Positions 25,325 through 34,426 of a stretch of DNA of 64,000 bases are shown piece by piece; the first letter of the stretch is position 1; each line of letters begins with the position of its first letter. A model generated the notes under the pieces. That model had not been told where the DNA came from. It was given only the letters and a program-made list of their open reading frames with translations, and did not search any database. Origin of the DNA: Mycolicibacterium austroafricanum (GTDB taxonomy: Bacteria; Actinomycetota; Actinomycetes; Mycobacteriales; Mycobacteriaceae); the NCBI RefSeq assembly GCF_000612725.1, contig NZ_HG964455.1, positions 90,205-154,204 on the forward strand. Reading direction: 5' to 3'. The translations under genes were made by a program, and so were the position numbers.

Positions 25325-26353
25325 GTGACGTCCGACCCCGGGTCCGCCCTGCAGCACCGCAAACGGCGCCACATCGACGTGTGCCTGACCGAAGCCGTCG
25401 ACTACCAGAGTCTGACCACCGGTTTCGAGCGCTTTCGACTGCCCTACAACGCGCTGACCCAGACCGATCTGCACAGCGTGGACCTGAGCACCGAGTTCCT
25501 GGGGTCGCACCTGCGGGCTCCGGTGCTGATCGGTGCGATGACCGGCGGTGCGGCGCTGTCGGGAATCATCAACCGCAACCTGGCGGCCGCGGCCCAGCAG
25601 TTGGGCATCGGGATGATGCTGGGTTCCCAACGCGTGATGATCGACGACGAGGCGGCGGCGGCGAGCTTCGAGGTCCGCGGCGTCGCCCCCGACATCCTGC
25701 TGATCGGCAACATCGGGCTGGCCCAGCTGCGGTCGTCCATGGTGCCGGGACTGGCAGCGGCTCTGGACCGGGTCGGCGCCAATGGTCTTGCAGTACATAC
25801 CAATCCGCTCCAGGAAGCCATGCAGCACGACGGCGACACCGATTTCTCCGGCTCGATCGGACGGTTGTGCGACGTCGCGGGCGCGATCGGCTACCCCGTC
25901 GTGCTCAAGGAGGTCGGCCACGGCATCGGCGCGGCAGCCGCCGCCGAGCTGGTGGGCTGCCCGATCGCTGCCATCGACGTCGCGGGCGCAGGCGGCACCT
26001 CCTGGGCCCGCATCGAGCAGTTCGTCCGCTACGGCGACGTGCGCTACCCGGCGCTCGCCGAGTGGGGCGTCCCGACCGCCCAGGCGCTCACCGAGGTGCG
26101 CCAGATGCTGCCCGACGTTCCGCTCGTCGCCTCCGGCGGCATCCGCACCGGGATGGACGCCGCCAAGGCGCTGGCGATGGGCGCCCGGGTGGTCGCCGTC
26201 GCCCGGCCCCTGCTCGCCCCCGCCGTGGAATCCGTTGAAGCCGTGGTCGATTGGCTGCAGCGTTTCATCGACGAGCTGCTCGTCTGCCTGCACGGGTGCG
26301 GCGCGGCGAACCTGTCGGCACTGCGCGGGCGGGGCGTCACCGAACTCCCCTGA
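25325..26353 (+). CDS. fni: Type 2 isopentenyl-diphosphate delta-isomerase
   Basis: Interconverts IPP and DMAPP using FMN and NADPH. Family phrases are RKRRHIDVCL near the N-terminus, APVLIGAMTGG, ANGLAVHTNPLQEAMQHDGD, VLKEVGHGIG, DVAGAGGTSWARIE and SGGIRTGMDAAKALAMGA. The length of 342 is normal. The GTG start is preceded by AGGGGG at eight bases. An ATG seven bases upstream is in another frame. The gene interrupts the ftsY-smc order known from M. tuberculosis, and its promoter must overlap the 5' end of ftsY. Its presence suggests extra isoprenoid demand, for example pigments, though no such genes are in the window. Confidence 0.92.
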   Translation: MTSDPGSALQHRKRRHIDVCLTEAVDYQSLTTGFERFRLPYNALTQTDLHSVDLSTEFLGSHLRAPVLIGAMTGGAALSGIINRNLAAAAQQLGIGMMLGSQRVMIDDEAAAASFEVRGVAPDILLIGNIGLAQLRSSMVPGLAAALDRVGANGLAVHTNPLQEAMQHDGDTDFSGSIGRLCDVAGAIGYPVVLKEVGHGIGAAAAAELVGCPIAAIDVAGAGGTSWARIEQFVRYGDVRYPALAEWGVPTAQALTEVRQMLPDVPLVASGGIRTGMDAAKALAMGARVVAVARPLLAPAVESVEAVVDWLQRFIDELLVCLHGCGAANLSALRGRGVTELP

Positions 26354-26361
26354 GCCCCGCC

Positions 26362-29300
26362 TCAGGACGGGCTGGCGACCAGCTCCTGCCCCCGCATCCG
26401 TTGCGAGATCACCGTCGTGATGCCGTCGCCGCGCATCGTCACGCCGTAGAGCGCGTCGGCGACCTCCATCGTCGGCTTCTGGTGGGTGATCACGATCAGC
26501 TGCGAGCGCTCCCGCAACTGCTCGAACAGGCTGATCAGGCGGCGCAGGTTGACGTCGTCGAGAGCCGCCTCCACCTCGTCCATCACATAGAACGGTGACG
26601 GCCGCGCCCGGAAGATGGCGACCAGCATCGCCACCGCCGTCAGCGACTTCTCGCCACCGGACAGCAACGACAGCCTCTTGATCTTCTTGCCCGGCGGACG
26701 GGCCTCCACCTCGATGCCGGTGGTCAACATGTCGGAGGGGTCGGTCAGCAGCAACCGGCCCTCACCGCCGGGGAACAGGGTGGAGAAGACCTGGGTGAAC
26801 TCCCGCTCCACGTCCATGTAGGCCTCGGTGAACACCTGCAGAATCCGGGAGTCGACGTCGGCGATGACGTCGAGCAGATCCTTGCGGGCGGCCTTGACGT
26901 CCTCGAGTTGGGTGGACAGGAAGTTGTAGCGCTCCTCCAGCGCCGCGAACTCCTCCAGGGCGAGCGGATTCACCCGCCCGAGCTCCCGCAGCTCCTTGTC
27001 GGCACGCTTGGCCCGGCGTTCCTGGGTGGGCCGGTCGTAGGGCATCGGCGCGGGCGCGGTGACCTGCTCCCCCCGTTCCTTGGCCTGCTCGTATTCGGCC
27101 ATCTCCAGCTCGGACGGCGGCAGCGGGACGTCGGGTCCGTACTCGGCGATCAGATCGGCGACCGCAATGCCGAACTGCTCGAGCACCTGCTGCTCCAGCT
27201 GCTCGATGCGAAGTGCCGCTTGCGCTTTGGCGACCTCGTCGCGGTGCAGTGAGTCGGTCAGCGCGGCGATCCGGGCGGTCAGCTCCGCGACCTCTTCGCG
27301 GGTCTTGGTCAATGCCGCCGCGCGGACATGGCGCTCGGCGGCCACCTCGTCGCGAATCCGCGACGCGACGGCCACCGCGTCGGCCAACCTCTGCGCAACC
27401 AGCCTGCCGGACTCGGCGACGGCGGCTGCCACCGCAGCCGCCTGCACGCGAGCCTCCCGGGCCCGTTGCGCCCGGGCCCGCGCCTCGCGTTCGGCGACGG
27501 CCGCTCGGCGCAGCGAATCAGCCCGTCCGCGAACAGCATTGGCGCGTTCCTCGGCGGTGCGCACCGCCAGGCGGGCCTCCACCTCCGCTGAACGTGCCGC
27601 CTCGGCAGCGGCCGTGAACTCCGTGCGGTCGACGACCTCGACGTCGAACATCGGCTCCTGCTGGGCGTTGTGCAGCCGCGACTCCAGCTCCGCGAGTTCC
27701 TCCACGGTGCGGTTACGGCCGGCCTCGAGCTCGTCGCGCTGCTTGATCAGCCGCTGCCACTCGTCGTCGGCTGCGCGCGCGTCCTGGCCGAGCCGGCCCA
27801 GCTGCTCGTAGATGGCCGAGATCGCCGCGTCGGACTCGTTCAGCGCGGCCAGCGCCTGTTCGGCGGCGTCCTGCCTGGCGGCCTGCTCCGCCAGAGCGCC
27901 CGACAGCGCCGCCGACAGCTCGCCGGTCTGCCGCTCGGCATCGACCAGTTCGGCGCGCGCCTTGTCGACCTCGGAGGTGATCTCCAGCGTGCTGGGTTTG
28001 CGGTCCGAGCCACCGCTGACCCAGCCTGCCCCTACCAGGTCGCCGTCGGCGGTCACTGCCCGCAACTCTGGTTGTGCGGCAACGAGTTCCAGCGCGGCGG
28101 TGAGGTCGCCGACCACCGCCACGCCGCCGAGCATCGCGGTGACCGCACCCTGAATCCGCGGAGCGGGATCGACGAGATCCACGGCCCAGGCCGCGCCCGC
28201 GGGCAGCTGACCCGTGGCCGGGGTCCGCGCCGGCCAGTCCCCGAGCACGATGGCGGCACGGCCGCCGTCGGACTCCTTCAGCGCCGCCAACGCGTCCCTG
28301 GCGGCCCCGGAGTTCTCGGCGGCGAGCGCATCGGCTGCGGCTCCGAGCACCGCCGCGATCGCCGCCTCATGGCCGGGCCGCACCTTGACCAGGTTGGCCA
28401 GCGAATCGAAAAGCCCTGCACCACTGCGGTTTTCCTTCAGCCACGCCGCACCGTCTTTGCGGTCGAGGCCGACCGACAGCGCATCGATACGGGCCTGGAG
28501 GGACGCGACCCGACGCTCGGCGGCGCGCTCGGCCGCCTGTAGCTCGGTGACGCGCTCGTCGGCCAGGCGCAGTGCCGCAATGGTGCGGTCGTGGTGCTCG
28601 TCGAGTCCGACCTCGCCGGAGTCGAGTTCGGCGACGCGGCCCTGCACGGTCTCGAACTCGGCCTGGGTCTGCTGGGCGCGGGCACCCGCCTCGTCGATGC
28701 TCGCGGTCAGCCGCGCGACAGTCTCGTCGACGGAGTCCACCCGGGTGCGCATGGTGTCGACCTGGCCGGACAGCCGGGCCAGGCCCTCGCGGCGGTCGGC
28801 CTCTGCCCGCGCAGCGGCCATGTGTGCACGTTCGGCCTCGGCCGCGGCCTGTTCACGTTCGCCGAGTTCGGCTCTTGCCGATTCCAGGCGGGCCTGCGAT
28901 TCGGCCAGCTCGTCGAGCAGCAGCTGTTCCTGCTCGGCGACCGCGTCTGCCTGCGCTTCGAGTTCGTCGGGGTCAGGACCGGCGGAAAAGTCCGGTTCGG
29001 CGTCGAGATGTTGGGCACGCTCGCTGGCGATGCGCACGGTCGCGCTCACCCGTTCGGCCAGTGCCGACAGCCGGAACCACCGCTGCTGGGCCGCGTCGGC
29101 GCGCTCACTGAGGTCCGCCACGGCGCTCTCGTGGGCGTCGAGCTCGAGCGTCCTGGCCTCCATACGCTCGGTGAGCTCGTCGTGTTCGCGGCGCAGCGTG
29201 GTCTCGGCCTGGTTGGTGTCGTCGAACTCGGCTTTGCGGGTCACCAGGTCGTCGGCGGCAAGCCGCAGGCGTGCGTCGCGCAGATCGGCCTGGATCGTCT

Positions 29301-29946
29301 GCGCGCGGCGTGCCATCTCGGCCTGCCTGCCCAACGGTTTGAGCTGTCGGCGCAGCTCGGTGGTCAGATCCGTCAGCCGCGCAAGGTTGGCCGACATCGA
29401 GTCGAGCTTGCGGACCGCCTTTTCCTTGCGCTTGCGGTGCTTGAGAACCCCGGCGGCCTCCTCGATGAACGCACGGCGGTCTTCGGGCCGGGATTCCAGG
29501 ATCTCCGAGAGCTTGCCCTGCCCGACGATGACGTGCATCTCACGACCGATGCCGGAGTCACTGAGCAACTCCTGTACGTCCATCAAACGGCAACTGCTGC
29601 CGTTGATTTCGTACTCTCCAGCGCCGTCACGGAACATCCGGCGGGTGATCGACACCTCGGAGTACTCGATCGGCAGCGCGTTGTCGGAGTTGTCGATCGT
29701 CAACGTCACCTCGGCGCGGCCCAGCGGCGCGCGCGACGACGTCCCGGCGAAGATGACGTCCTCCATCTTGCCGCCGCGCAGCGTCTTGGCGCCCTGTTCG
29801 CCCATCACCCAGGTCAGCGCGTCGACGACGTTGGATTTCCCCGAGCCGTTCGGTCCGACGACGCAGGTGATGCCCGGCTCGAAGCGCAGAGTCGTCGGCG
29901 AGGCGAAGGACTTGAAGCCCTTCAGCGTCAGACTCTTCAGATGCAT
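26362..29946 (-). CDS. smc: Chromosome segregation protein SMC
   Basis: A 1194-residue SMC ATPase that, with ScpAB, compacts and segregates chromosomes. Walker A is GPNGSGKSNVVDALTWVMGE at about residues 32-51. Two long coiled coils flank a hinge at about residues 500-660. The C-terminal head has the signature LLSGGEKSLTAVAMLV and Walker B in FYVMDEVEAALDD. Length and motif set are complete, with no sign of a break. acyP lies 26 bases upstream on the same strand, so the two are likely co-transcribed; the isomerase gene converges eight bases downstream. Confidence 0.97.
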   Translation of the reverse strand: MHLKSLTLKGFKSFASPTTLRFEPGITCVVGPNGSGKSNVVDALTWVMGEQGAKTLRGGKMEDVIFAGTSSRAPLGRAEVTLTIDNSDNALPIEYSEVSITRRMFRDGAGEYEINGSSCRLMDVQELLSDSGIGREMHVIVGQGKLSEILESRPEDRRAFIEEAAGVLKHRKRKEKAVRKLDSMSANLARLTDLTTELRRQLKPLGRQAEMARRAQTIQADLRDARLRLAADDLVTRKAEFDDTNQAETTLRREHDELTERMEARTLELDAHESAVADLSERADAAQQRWFRLSALAERVSATVRIASERAQHLDAEPDFSAGPDPDELEAQADAVAEQEQLLLDELAESQARLESARAELGEREQAAAEAERAHMAAARAEADRREGLARLSGQVDTMRTRVDSVDETVARLTASIDEAGARAQQTQAEFETVQGRVAELDSGEVGLDEHHDRTIAALRLADERVTELQAAERAAERRVASLQARIDALSVGLDRKDGAAWLKENRSGAGLFDSLANLVKVRPGHEAAIAAVLGAAADALAAENSGAARDALAALKESDGGRAAIVLGDWPARTPATGQLPAGAAWAVDLVDPAPRIQGAVTAMLGGVAVVGDLTAALELVAAQPELRAVTADGDLVGAGWVSGGSDRKPSTLEITSEVDKARAELVDAERQTGELSAALSGALAEQAARQDAAEQALAALNESDAAISAIYEQLGRLGQDARAADDEWQRLIKQRDELEAGRNRTVEELAELESRLHNAQQEPMFDVEVVDRTEFTAAAEAARSAEVEARLAVRTAEERANAVRGRADSLRRAAVAEREARARAQRAREARVQAAAVAAAVAESGRLVAQRLADAVAVASRIRDEVAAERHVRAAALTKTREEVAELTARIAALTDSLHRDEVAKAQAALRIEQLEQQVLEQFGIAVADLIAEYGPDVPLPPSELEMAEYEQAKERGEQVTAPAPMPYDRPTQERRAKRADKELRELGRVNPLALEEFAALEERYNFLSTQLEDVKAARKDLLDVIADVDSRILQVFTEAYMDVEREFTQVFSTLFPGGEGRLLLTDPSDMLTTGIEVEARPPGKKIKRLSLLSGGEKSLTAVAMLVAIFRARPSPFYVMDEVEAALDDVNLRRLISLFEQLRERSQLIVITHQKPTMEVADALYGVTMRGDGITTVISQRMRGQELVASPS

Positions 29947-29972
29947 GACGCGTTACCCTACCGCCGAGAACG

Positions 29973-30257
29973 TCAGCGCTCGGTGAAGCCCGCGATCGCG
30001 TCGGCAGGTTCGCCCCAGTCGGAGATGACCTTGTCGACGTGACCGGGGGTGTTGCCGCCGGTGAGCAGGTCGAGCAGCCGTTCGCAGGCCGCGCGCGAGC
30101 CCTGGGCGACCACCTGCACCCGCCCGTCGGGCTTGTTGGCGGCGTAGCCGGTGAGCCCGAGTTCGAGCGCCCGCGACCGCGTCCACCAGCGGAAACCCAC
30201 GCCCTGCACGCGACCGTGCACCCAGGCGGTCAGTCGAACGTCACTTTCCCCCAACAT
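29973..30257 (-). CDS. acyP: Acylphosphatase
   Basis: A 94-residue enzyme hydrolysing acyl phosphates. The phosphate-binding loop is HGRVQGVGFRWW with the catalytic arginine, and the asparagine is in GYAANKPDGRV. The ATG matches the N-terminal length of the M. tuberculosis homolog. It overlaps the end of the OsmC gene by 17 bases and is followed by smc. Confidence 0.93.
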   Translation of the reverse strand: MLGESDVRLTAWVHGRVQGVGFRWWTRSRALELGLTGYAANKPDGRVQVVAQGSRAACERLLDLLTGGNTPGHVDKVISDWGEPADAIAGFTER

Positions 30258-30666
30258 TTTTCACCTCAGTAACCCCGAGCGTCACTTCAGTCCCGCTTTT
30301 TAACGTCCGCCCCACCGTGCACACCTGGTCGATGGCGCGCTCGACCACGGTCAGCACCCGGTCCCTGTCCTCGTCGGAGAGCCCGGACAGATCGATCTCG
30401 AGCACCTCCTCGAGCAACGGATAGCGCTCCTGCTCACGGTCGGCGGGTCCCGACACCCTGATGGTCGCCTGATAGTCGTCACCGAGGCGCCGGCGCAGGG
30501 GCTGGTCGCTGGACATGCCGCTACAGGCCGCCAGCGCGATCTTCATCAGCTCGCCCGGCGTGAAGACGCCCTCGACGTCCTCGGAGCCCACCAGCACCTC
30601 GGCGCCGCGTGTGCTGCGCCCCGTATAACGACGCACACCGGTGCGCTCCACCCACAGTTCGGTCAC
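30241..30666 (-). CDS. OsmC/Ohr-family peroxiredoxin-like protein (Rv2923c type)
   Basis: A 141-residue OsmC-fold protein. The peroxidatic cysteine is in ALAACSGMSSD and the second cysteine in IDQVCTVGRTL, the usual pair for thiol-based reduction of organic hydroperoxides. The start is GTG. It lies in the mutM-OsmC-acyP-smc run, as in M. tuberculosis. Whether it is a true hydroperoxide reductase is not shown. Confidence 0.88.
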   Translation of the reverse strand: MTELWVERTGVRRYTGRSTRGAEVLVGSEDVEGVFTPGELMKIALAACSGMSSDQPLRRRLGDDYQATIRVSGPADREQERYPLLEEVLEIDLSGLSDEDRDRVLTVVERAIDQVCTVGRTLKSGTEVTLGVTEVKNVGGK

Positions 30667-30694
30667 GCCCTATTTCTACAACCTCCCCGCGGCA

Positions 30695-31576
30695 CTACAC
30701 GCGTGGGCGGGGTTGGCAGCGCGGGCAGTAGAACGACGAGCGGTTCATGAACTTGTCGCGCCGCATGATCGCGCCGCAGCGTCGACAGGGCTCACCCTCG
30801 CGACCGTACGCGTCCAGCGACCGGTCGAAGTAGCCGGATTCACCGTTGACGTTGACATAGAGCGAGTCGAAGGACGTGCCGCCCTGGGCCAGCGCATCGG
30901 TCATCACGTCGGCGGCCGCGCCGAGCAGCTCGGCGAGTTTGGCCCGCGACACGCCCGAGGCCAGCCGGGCGCCGTTGATCTTCGCCCGCCACAGTGACTC
31001 GTCGGCGTAGATGTTGCCGATGCCCGAGACGACGGTCTGATCGAGCAGCTGTCGTTTGATCTCGGAGTGTTTGCGCCGCAACACCTTCACCACGGCGTCG
31101 CGGTCGAACAGCGGATCCAGCGGATCGCGCGCGATGTGCGCGACCGGGGCGGGCACATCGCTGCCGTCGACCGTGACCAGATCGGCAAGCATCCAGCCCC
31201 CGAAGGTGCGTTGGTCGACGAAGCTCAGCGTGGTGCCGTCATCGAGCAGGGCCGCGATCCGCAGGTGGTTGGCGTTCGGCACGTCGCCCAGCAGCATCTG
31301 CCCGCTCATGCCCAGATGCACGACGAGCGCGAAGTTCGATTCTCTTCGCGCAAGCGGCTCATCGGCACCGTCCCCGAGCGTCAGCCACAGATACTTCCCA
31401 CGCCGCCCCGTCCCGGTGATCGTCGTGTCGAGCAGCCGGGCGGTCAGGTCGGCGGGCCCGGCCTCATGGCGGCGCACAGCGCGCGGATGATGTACCCGGA
31501 CCGCCGTGACGGTCCTGCCGGTGACGTGTTCGGCCAGACCCCGCCGGACGACCTCGACCTCGGGAAGTTCAGGCAT
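30695..31576 (-). CDS. mutM: Formamidopyrimidine-DNA glycosylase
   Basis: Excises 8-oxoguanine and formamidopyrimidines. The N-terminus MPELPEVEVVRRGL supplies the catalytic Pro2 and Glu3; RRGKYLWLTLG carries the conserved lysine. The C-terminal zinc finger has CRRCG and YCPRCQ. The length of 293 is normal. In M. tuberculosis the gene is called fpg. It is six bases after rnc and 28 bases before the OsmC gene. Confidence 0.96.
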   Translation of the reverse strand: MPELPEVEVVRRGLAEHVTGRTVTAVRVHHPRAVRRHEAGPADLTARLLDTTITGTGRRGKYLWLTLGDGADEPLARRESNFALVVHLGMSGQMLLGDVPNANHLRIAALLDDGTTLSFVDQRTFGGWMLADLVTVDGSDVPAPVAHIARDPLDPLFDRDAVVKVLRRKHSEIKRQLLDQTVVSGIGNIYADESLWRAKINGARLASGVSRAKLAELLGAAADVMTDALAQGGTSFDSLYVNVNGESGYFDRSLDAYGREGEPCRRCGAIMRRDKFMNRSSFYCPRCQPRPRV

Positions 31577-31582
31577 CGGGGC

Positions 31583-32290
31583 TCAGTCCGCCGACGTCAG
31601 ATCACCTGTGAGGGCGTGCCACGCCGCCGCGGCCGCCTTGAGTTCGGCCTCTTTCTTGGTCCGGCCGACGCCCCTGCCGCACTCGCTGTCACCGACCATG
31701 ACCGCCGCCGTGAACTCCTTGTCGTGATCGGGCCCGGTCGACGTGACGACATAGGTCGGCGCTCCGAGGCCCCGCGACGCGGTCAGCTCCTGCAGGCTGC
31801 TCTTCCAGTCCAACCCAGCGCCCAGTGTCGGCGCGGTGTCCAGCAGACTGCTGAACAGCCGCAGGATGACCTCCCGGGCGACCTCTCCGCCGCACTCCAG
31901 ATAGATTGCGCCCAAAAGGGATTCGACGCCATCGGCAAGGATGCTCGACTTGTCGGCGCCACCGGAGTTCTCCTCGCCCTTGCCGAGCAACAGATAGGCG
32001 CCGAGACCGTGCTCGGTGAGATTGCGGCCCACGTCGGCCAGCGCCTGGGTGTTGACGATGCTGGCCCGCAGCTTGGCCAGATCACCTTCGGAGCGGTCGG
32101 GGTGACGGTGGTAGAGCTCTTCGGTGATCGTCAGTCCGAGCACCGAGTCGCCGAGGAACTCGAGGCGCTCGTTGGTCGGCACGCCCCCGTTCTCGTAGGA
32201 GTAGCTGCGGTGGGTGAGGGCGATGGTGAGCAGCTCACCGGGCAGATCGACACCGAGCGCCTCCAGAAGAAGCGCGCGATCGACCGTCAC
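31583..32290 (-). CDS. rnc: Ribonuclease III
   Basis: Cleaves double-stranded RNA, including rRNA precursors. The signature NERLEFLGDSVLGL (about residues 38-51) is complete, with the downstream acidic residues in DKSSILADGVESLLGAIYLE. A double-stranded RNA-binding domain fills the C-terminus. The chosen GTG overlaps the stop of the DUF177 gene (GTGA) and gives 235 residues; a longer open frame upstream overlaps that gene and is rejected. Confidence 0.95.
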   Translation of the reverse strand: MTVDRALLLEALGVDLPGELLTIALTHRSYSYENGGVPTNERLEFLGDSVLGLTITEELYHRHPDRSEGDLAKLRASIVNTQALADVGRNLTEHGLGAYLLLGKGEENSGGADKSSILADGVESLLGAIYLECGGEVAREVILRLFSSLLDTAPTLGAGLDWKSSLQELTASRGLGAPTYVVTSTGPDHDKEFTAAVMVGDSECGRGVGRTKKEAELKAAAAAWHALTGDLTSAD

Positions 32291-32880
32291 GAGTCGTCTC
32301 CCGCACTCTGCTCTCGAAGCTGCGCCAGCTTGGCCCACCGCGGGTCGATCTGTTCGTGGTGGTGGCCGGGCTCGGCATCGGCCAGCCGGACGCCACACTC
32401 TGGGCACAGTCCCTGGCAGTCGGGGCCGCAGACGGGCGAGAACGGAAGGACCAGCCCGACGGCGTCGACGATCGACTGCTCGAGGTCGACGCCTTCGCCG
32501 CCTCTGTCACGACTCACTCGCGGGATCTCGTCGGCCTCGGTGGTCTCTTCGGTGGTGCTGTCGGGGTAGGCGAACAGCTCGGTGAGGTCGATCTCGACCT
32601 CACCGGTGATCGGCGTCAGGCAGCGCGCGCACTCACCGGTGGTGGGAGCCCACACCGTTCCGGTCACCAGCACACCTTCGGAAACCGATTCCAGGCGAAG
32701 GTTGAGCTCCAGCGGAGCGCCCTCGGCCACGGCGATGAGCTCCACGCCCATGCGTACGGGACTGGGAACCGTTTCCTCGACGGTCATCATCGAGCCCGGA
32801 CGCCGGCCAAGCCGAGAGATATCGATCACCAGCGGCGACCGTGAACCCCGGTGCGCCGCCGCGTTAACGTACCTCGCCAT
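32287..32880 (-). CDS. DUF177 (YceD) family protein
   Basis: A 197-residue YceD-like protein. Two cysteine pairs, CARCLTPITGEVEIDL and CGPDCQGLCPECG, suggest a metal site. YceD homologs are linked to 23S rRNA maturation and usually sit next to rpmF; here no rpmF follows and rnc does. It corresponds to Rv2926c. The start codon lies 30 bases after the end of sepIVA. Confidence 0.88.
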   Translation of the reverse strand: MARYVNAAAHRGSRSPLVIDISRLGRRPGSMMTVEETVPSPVRMGVELIAVAEGAPLELNLRLESVSEGVLVTGTVWAPTTGECARCLTPITGEVEIDLTELFAYPDSTTEETTEADEIPRVSRDRGGEGVDLEQSIVDAVGLVLPFSPVCGPDCQGLCPECGVRLADAEPGHHHEQIDPRWAKLAQLREQSAGDDS

Positions 32881-32910
32881 GCACGTATCGTACGGTGGGC
32901 CTCCGGCTGC

Positions 32911-33648
32911 TTACCTGGCCGCGTAGTCGTGCGTGCCCGCCGCGGTGCGCAGCTGGTGGCGTCCGCGGCCGACCGACCTGAGTGTGCCGTTGAGGAAGTC
33001 CTCGAACTCCGCCAGCTTGCTGTCGACGTAGATGTCGCACTCCCCGCGCAACCGGTCGGCCTCGGCGTGGGCGGAGTCGATCATCCGGGTGGCCTCGGCG
33101 GTGGCCGTCGCGACCACCTCGGTCTGCGAGACCAGGCGCTGCTGTTCCTTGATGCCTTCCTGAACTGCCTTCTCGTACGTCAGGTTGCCGTTTTCGATGA
33201 GCCGGTCCGCCTCCGACTTGGCCCGTCCGGTGGTGGCCTCGTACTCCCGTTTGGCGGTCGCGGCAATGCGGGCGGCCTCGTCGCGGGCCTCGGCCACCAT
33301 GCGTTCGCTGTGCTGGCGCGCCTCGGCGACCATGCGGTCGGCCTGGGCTTTTGCGTCCGCCAACAGCCGGTCGGCCTCGGCGCGGGCATGGTTGACCATC
33401 GAGTCGGCCTCGGCATTGGCGGTCGACACCGTCGAGTCGGCGTGGTCCTTGGCCTCCCTCAACAGAGAGTCGCGGGCGTCGAGGACATCCTGCGCGTCGT
33501 CGAGCTCACCCGGGATCGCGTCCTTGATGTCGTCGATGAGCTCAAGGACATCTCCGCGGGGCACCACACAGCCCGCCGTCATCGGCACGCCGCGGGCTTC
33601 TTCGACGATCGCACCCAATTCATCGAGAGCTTCGAACACTCGGTACAC
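32911..33648 (-). CDS. sepIVA: Septum site protein SepIVA (DivIVA-like)
   Basis: A 245-residue DivIVA-domain protein. The N-terminus MYRVFEALDELGAIVEEARG is followed by a long Ala/Glu/Arg-rich coiled coil over about residues 55-225. In mycobacteria SepIVA acts in septation and cell-wall placement. It starts with GTG. The upstream neighbour in this genome is a hemerythrin gene rather than the PDIM locus. Confidence 0.92.
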   Translation of the reverse strand: MYRVFEALDELGAIVEEARGVPMTAGCVVPRGDVLELIDDIKDAIPGELDDAQDVLDARDSLLREAKDHADSTVSTANAEADSMVNHARAEADRLLADAKAQADRMVAEARQHSERMVAEARDEAARIAATAKREYEATTGRAKSEADRLIENGNLTYEKAVQEGIKEQQRLVSQTEVVATATAEATRMIDSAHAEADRLRGECDIYVDSKLAEFEDFLNGTLRSVGRGRHQLRTAAGTHDYAAR

Positions 33649-33769
33649 GGCGACACCCTCCAGGCCTAGTTGTTAGTGACCAGTGTGCCTGGTGTTACGC
33701 CTGTGACTGGGCTTCGTCGCCGGTGTGTCGCCCACCTGTCGCAGCCAGGCTCGACTGGGATGCGAGACG

Positions 33770-34336
33770 TCAGCGCAGCGCAGCGCCGATGGCGTCACGG
33801 GCACGGTCGAGCATGGAGGCAAACGGACCGACAGCGAAGTTGAGCGTCGCCGACTCGACCCCGGGGTGAGGGCGGGTCGGCGCGATGGCTTCGGCGGCAC
33901 GCACCGCTCCGGCCAGACTCTTGAGCTCGTCGGCGTCCAGCTCGCGCTTGAGCTTCGTGAATTCCTCGGCTTCCTCGTGCTCGGCGTGCTCGAGCACGGC
34001 GTCGCGGAACTTCGTCAACTCGGTGATGAACTCGTCCGACGCGATGTCGAGATTCTCCAGCGCCACCAGCTGTTCCTTGGCCGCGTGCTCCTCCTTGAGG
34101 CGGGCGTCGACGACCTGGTCACCCGCCGCGATCTCCCGCCGCGCTCTGGGGTGCACCACCATCTCCTCGGCCGTCTCGTGGACGGCGAGCAGCTGGCGCA
34201 GATCGGTGAACGCCTTCTCCCGGGCTTTCGGCTCAGAGGCGTGGATCACGTCGTCGAACATGTCCTTGATCAGGTTGTGCTGATCCTTCAGAAACGCGAC
34301 GACGTCGTCGGTGGATTGAACGAATGTCTCGGGCAC
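33770..34336 (-). CDS. Hemerythrin-domain protein
   Basis: A 188-residue four-helix protein with candidate di-iron ligands His20, His53, Glu57, His84, His117 and His120 (contexts KDQHNL, VHETAEE, KEEHAAK, LEHAEHEE). Such proteins bind oxygen or sense redox state, and in M. smegmatis a hemerythrin-like gene at this place is tied to peroxide response and SigF. The GTG start has GGAGG upstream. A SigF-like promoter lies 66 bases upstream. Confidence 0.88.
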   Translation of the reverse strand: MPETFVQSTDDVVAFLKDQHNLIKDMFDDVIHASEPKAREKAFTDLRQLLAVHETAEEMVVHPRARREIAAGDQVVDARLKEEHAAKEQLVALENLDIASDEFITELTKFRDAVLEHAEHEEAEEFTKLKRELDADELKSLAGAVRAAEAIAPTRPHPGVESATLNFAVGPFASMLDRARDAIGAALR

Positions 34337-34401
34337 GGTGGGCGACCTCCGTCGGGCTTGAGCGAAGCCGGCGCTATGGGCTGTGCGCCGGCTACCTCTA
34401 C

Positions 34402-34426
34402 ATACCCGCGGCCGGGCCGCTCAATC
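34402..34426 (-). promoter_or_regulatory. SigF-like promoter for the hemerythrin gene
   Basis: On the minus strand GATT, 15 bases, GGGTAT. The -10 matches the SigF consensus exactly, and the -35 differs at one base from GTTT. It overlaps the last codons of coaD. Confidence 0.45.

Noticed and set aside
26615..30042. Long plus-strand frames opposite smc
   Set aside because: Shadows of the coiled-coil coding sequence; Ser/Arg/Ala-rich with no motif.
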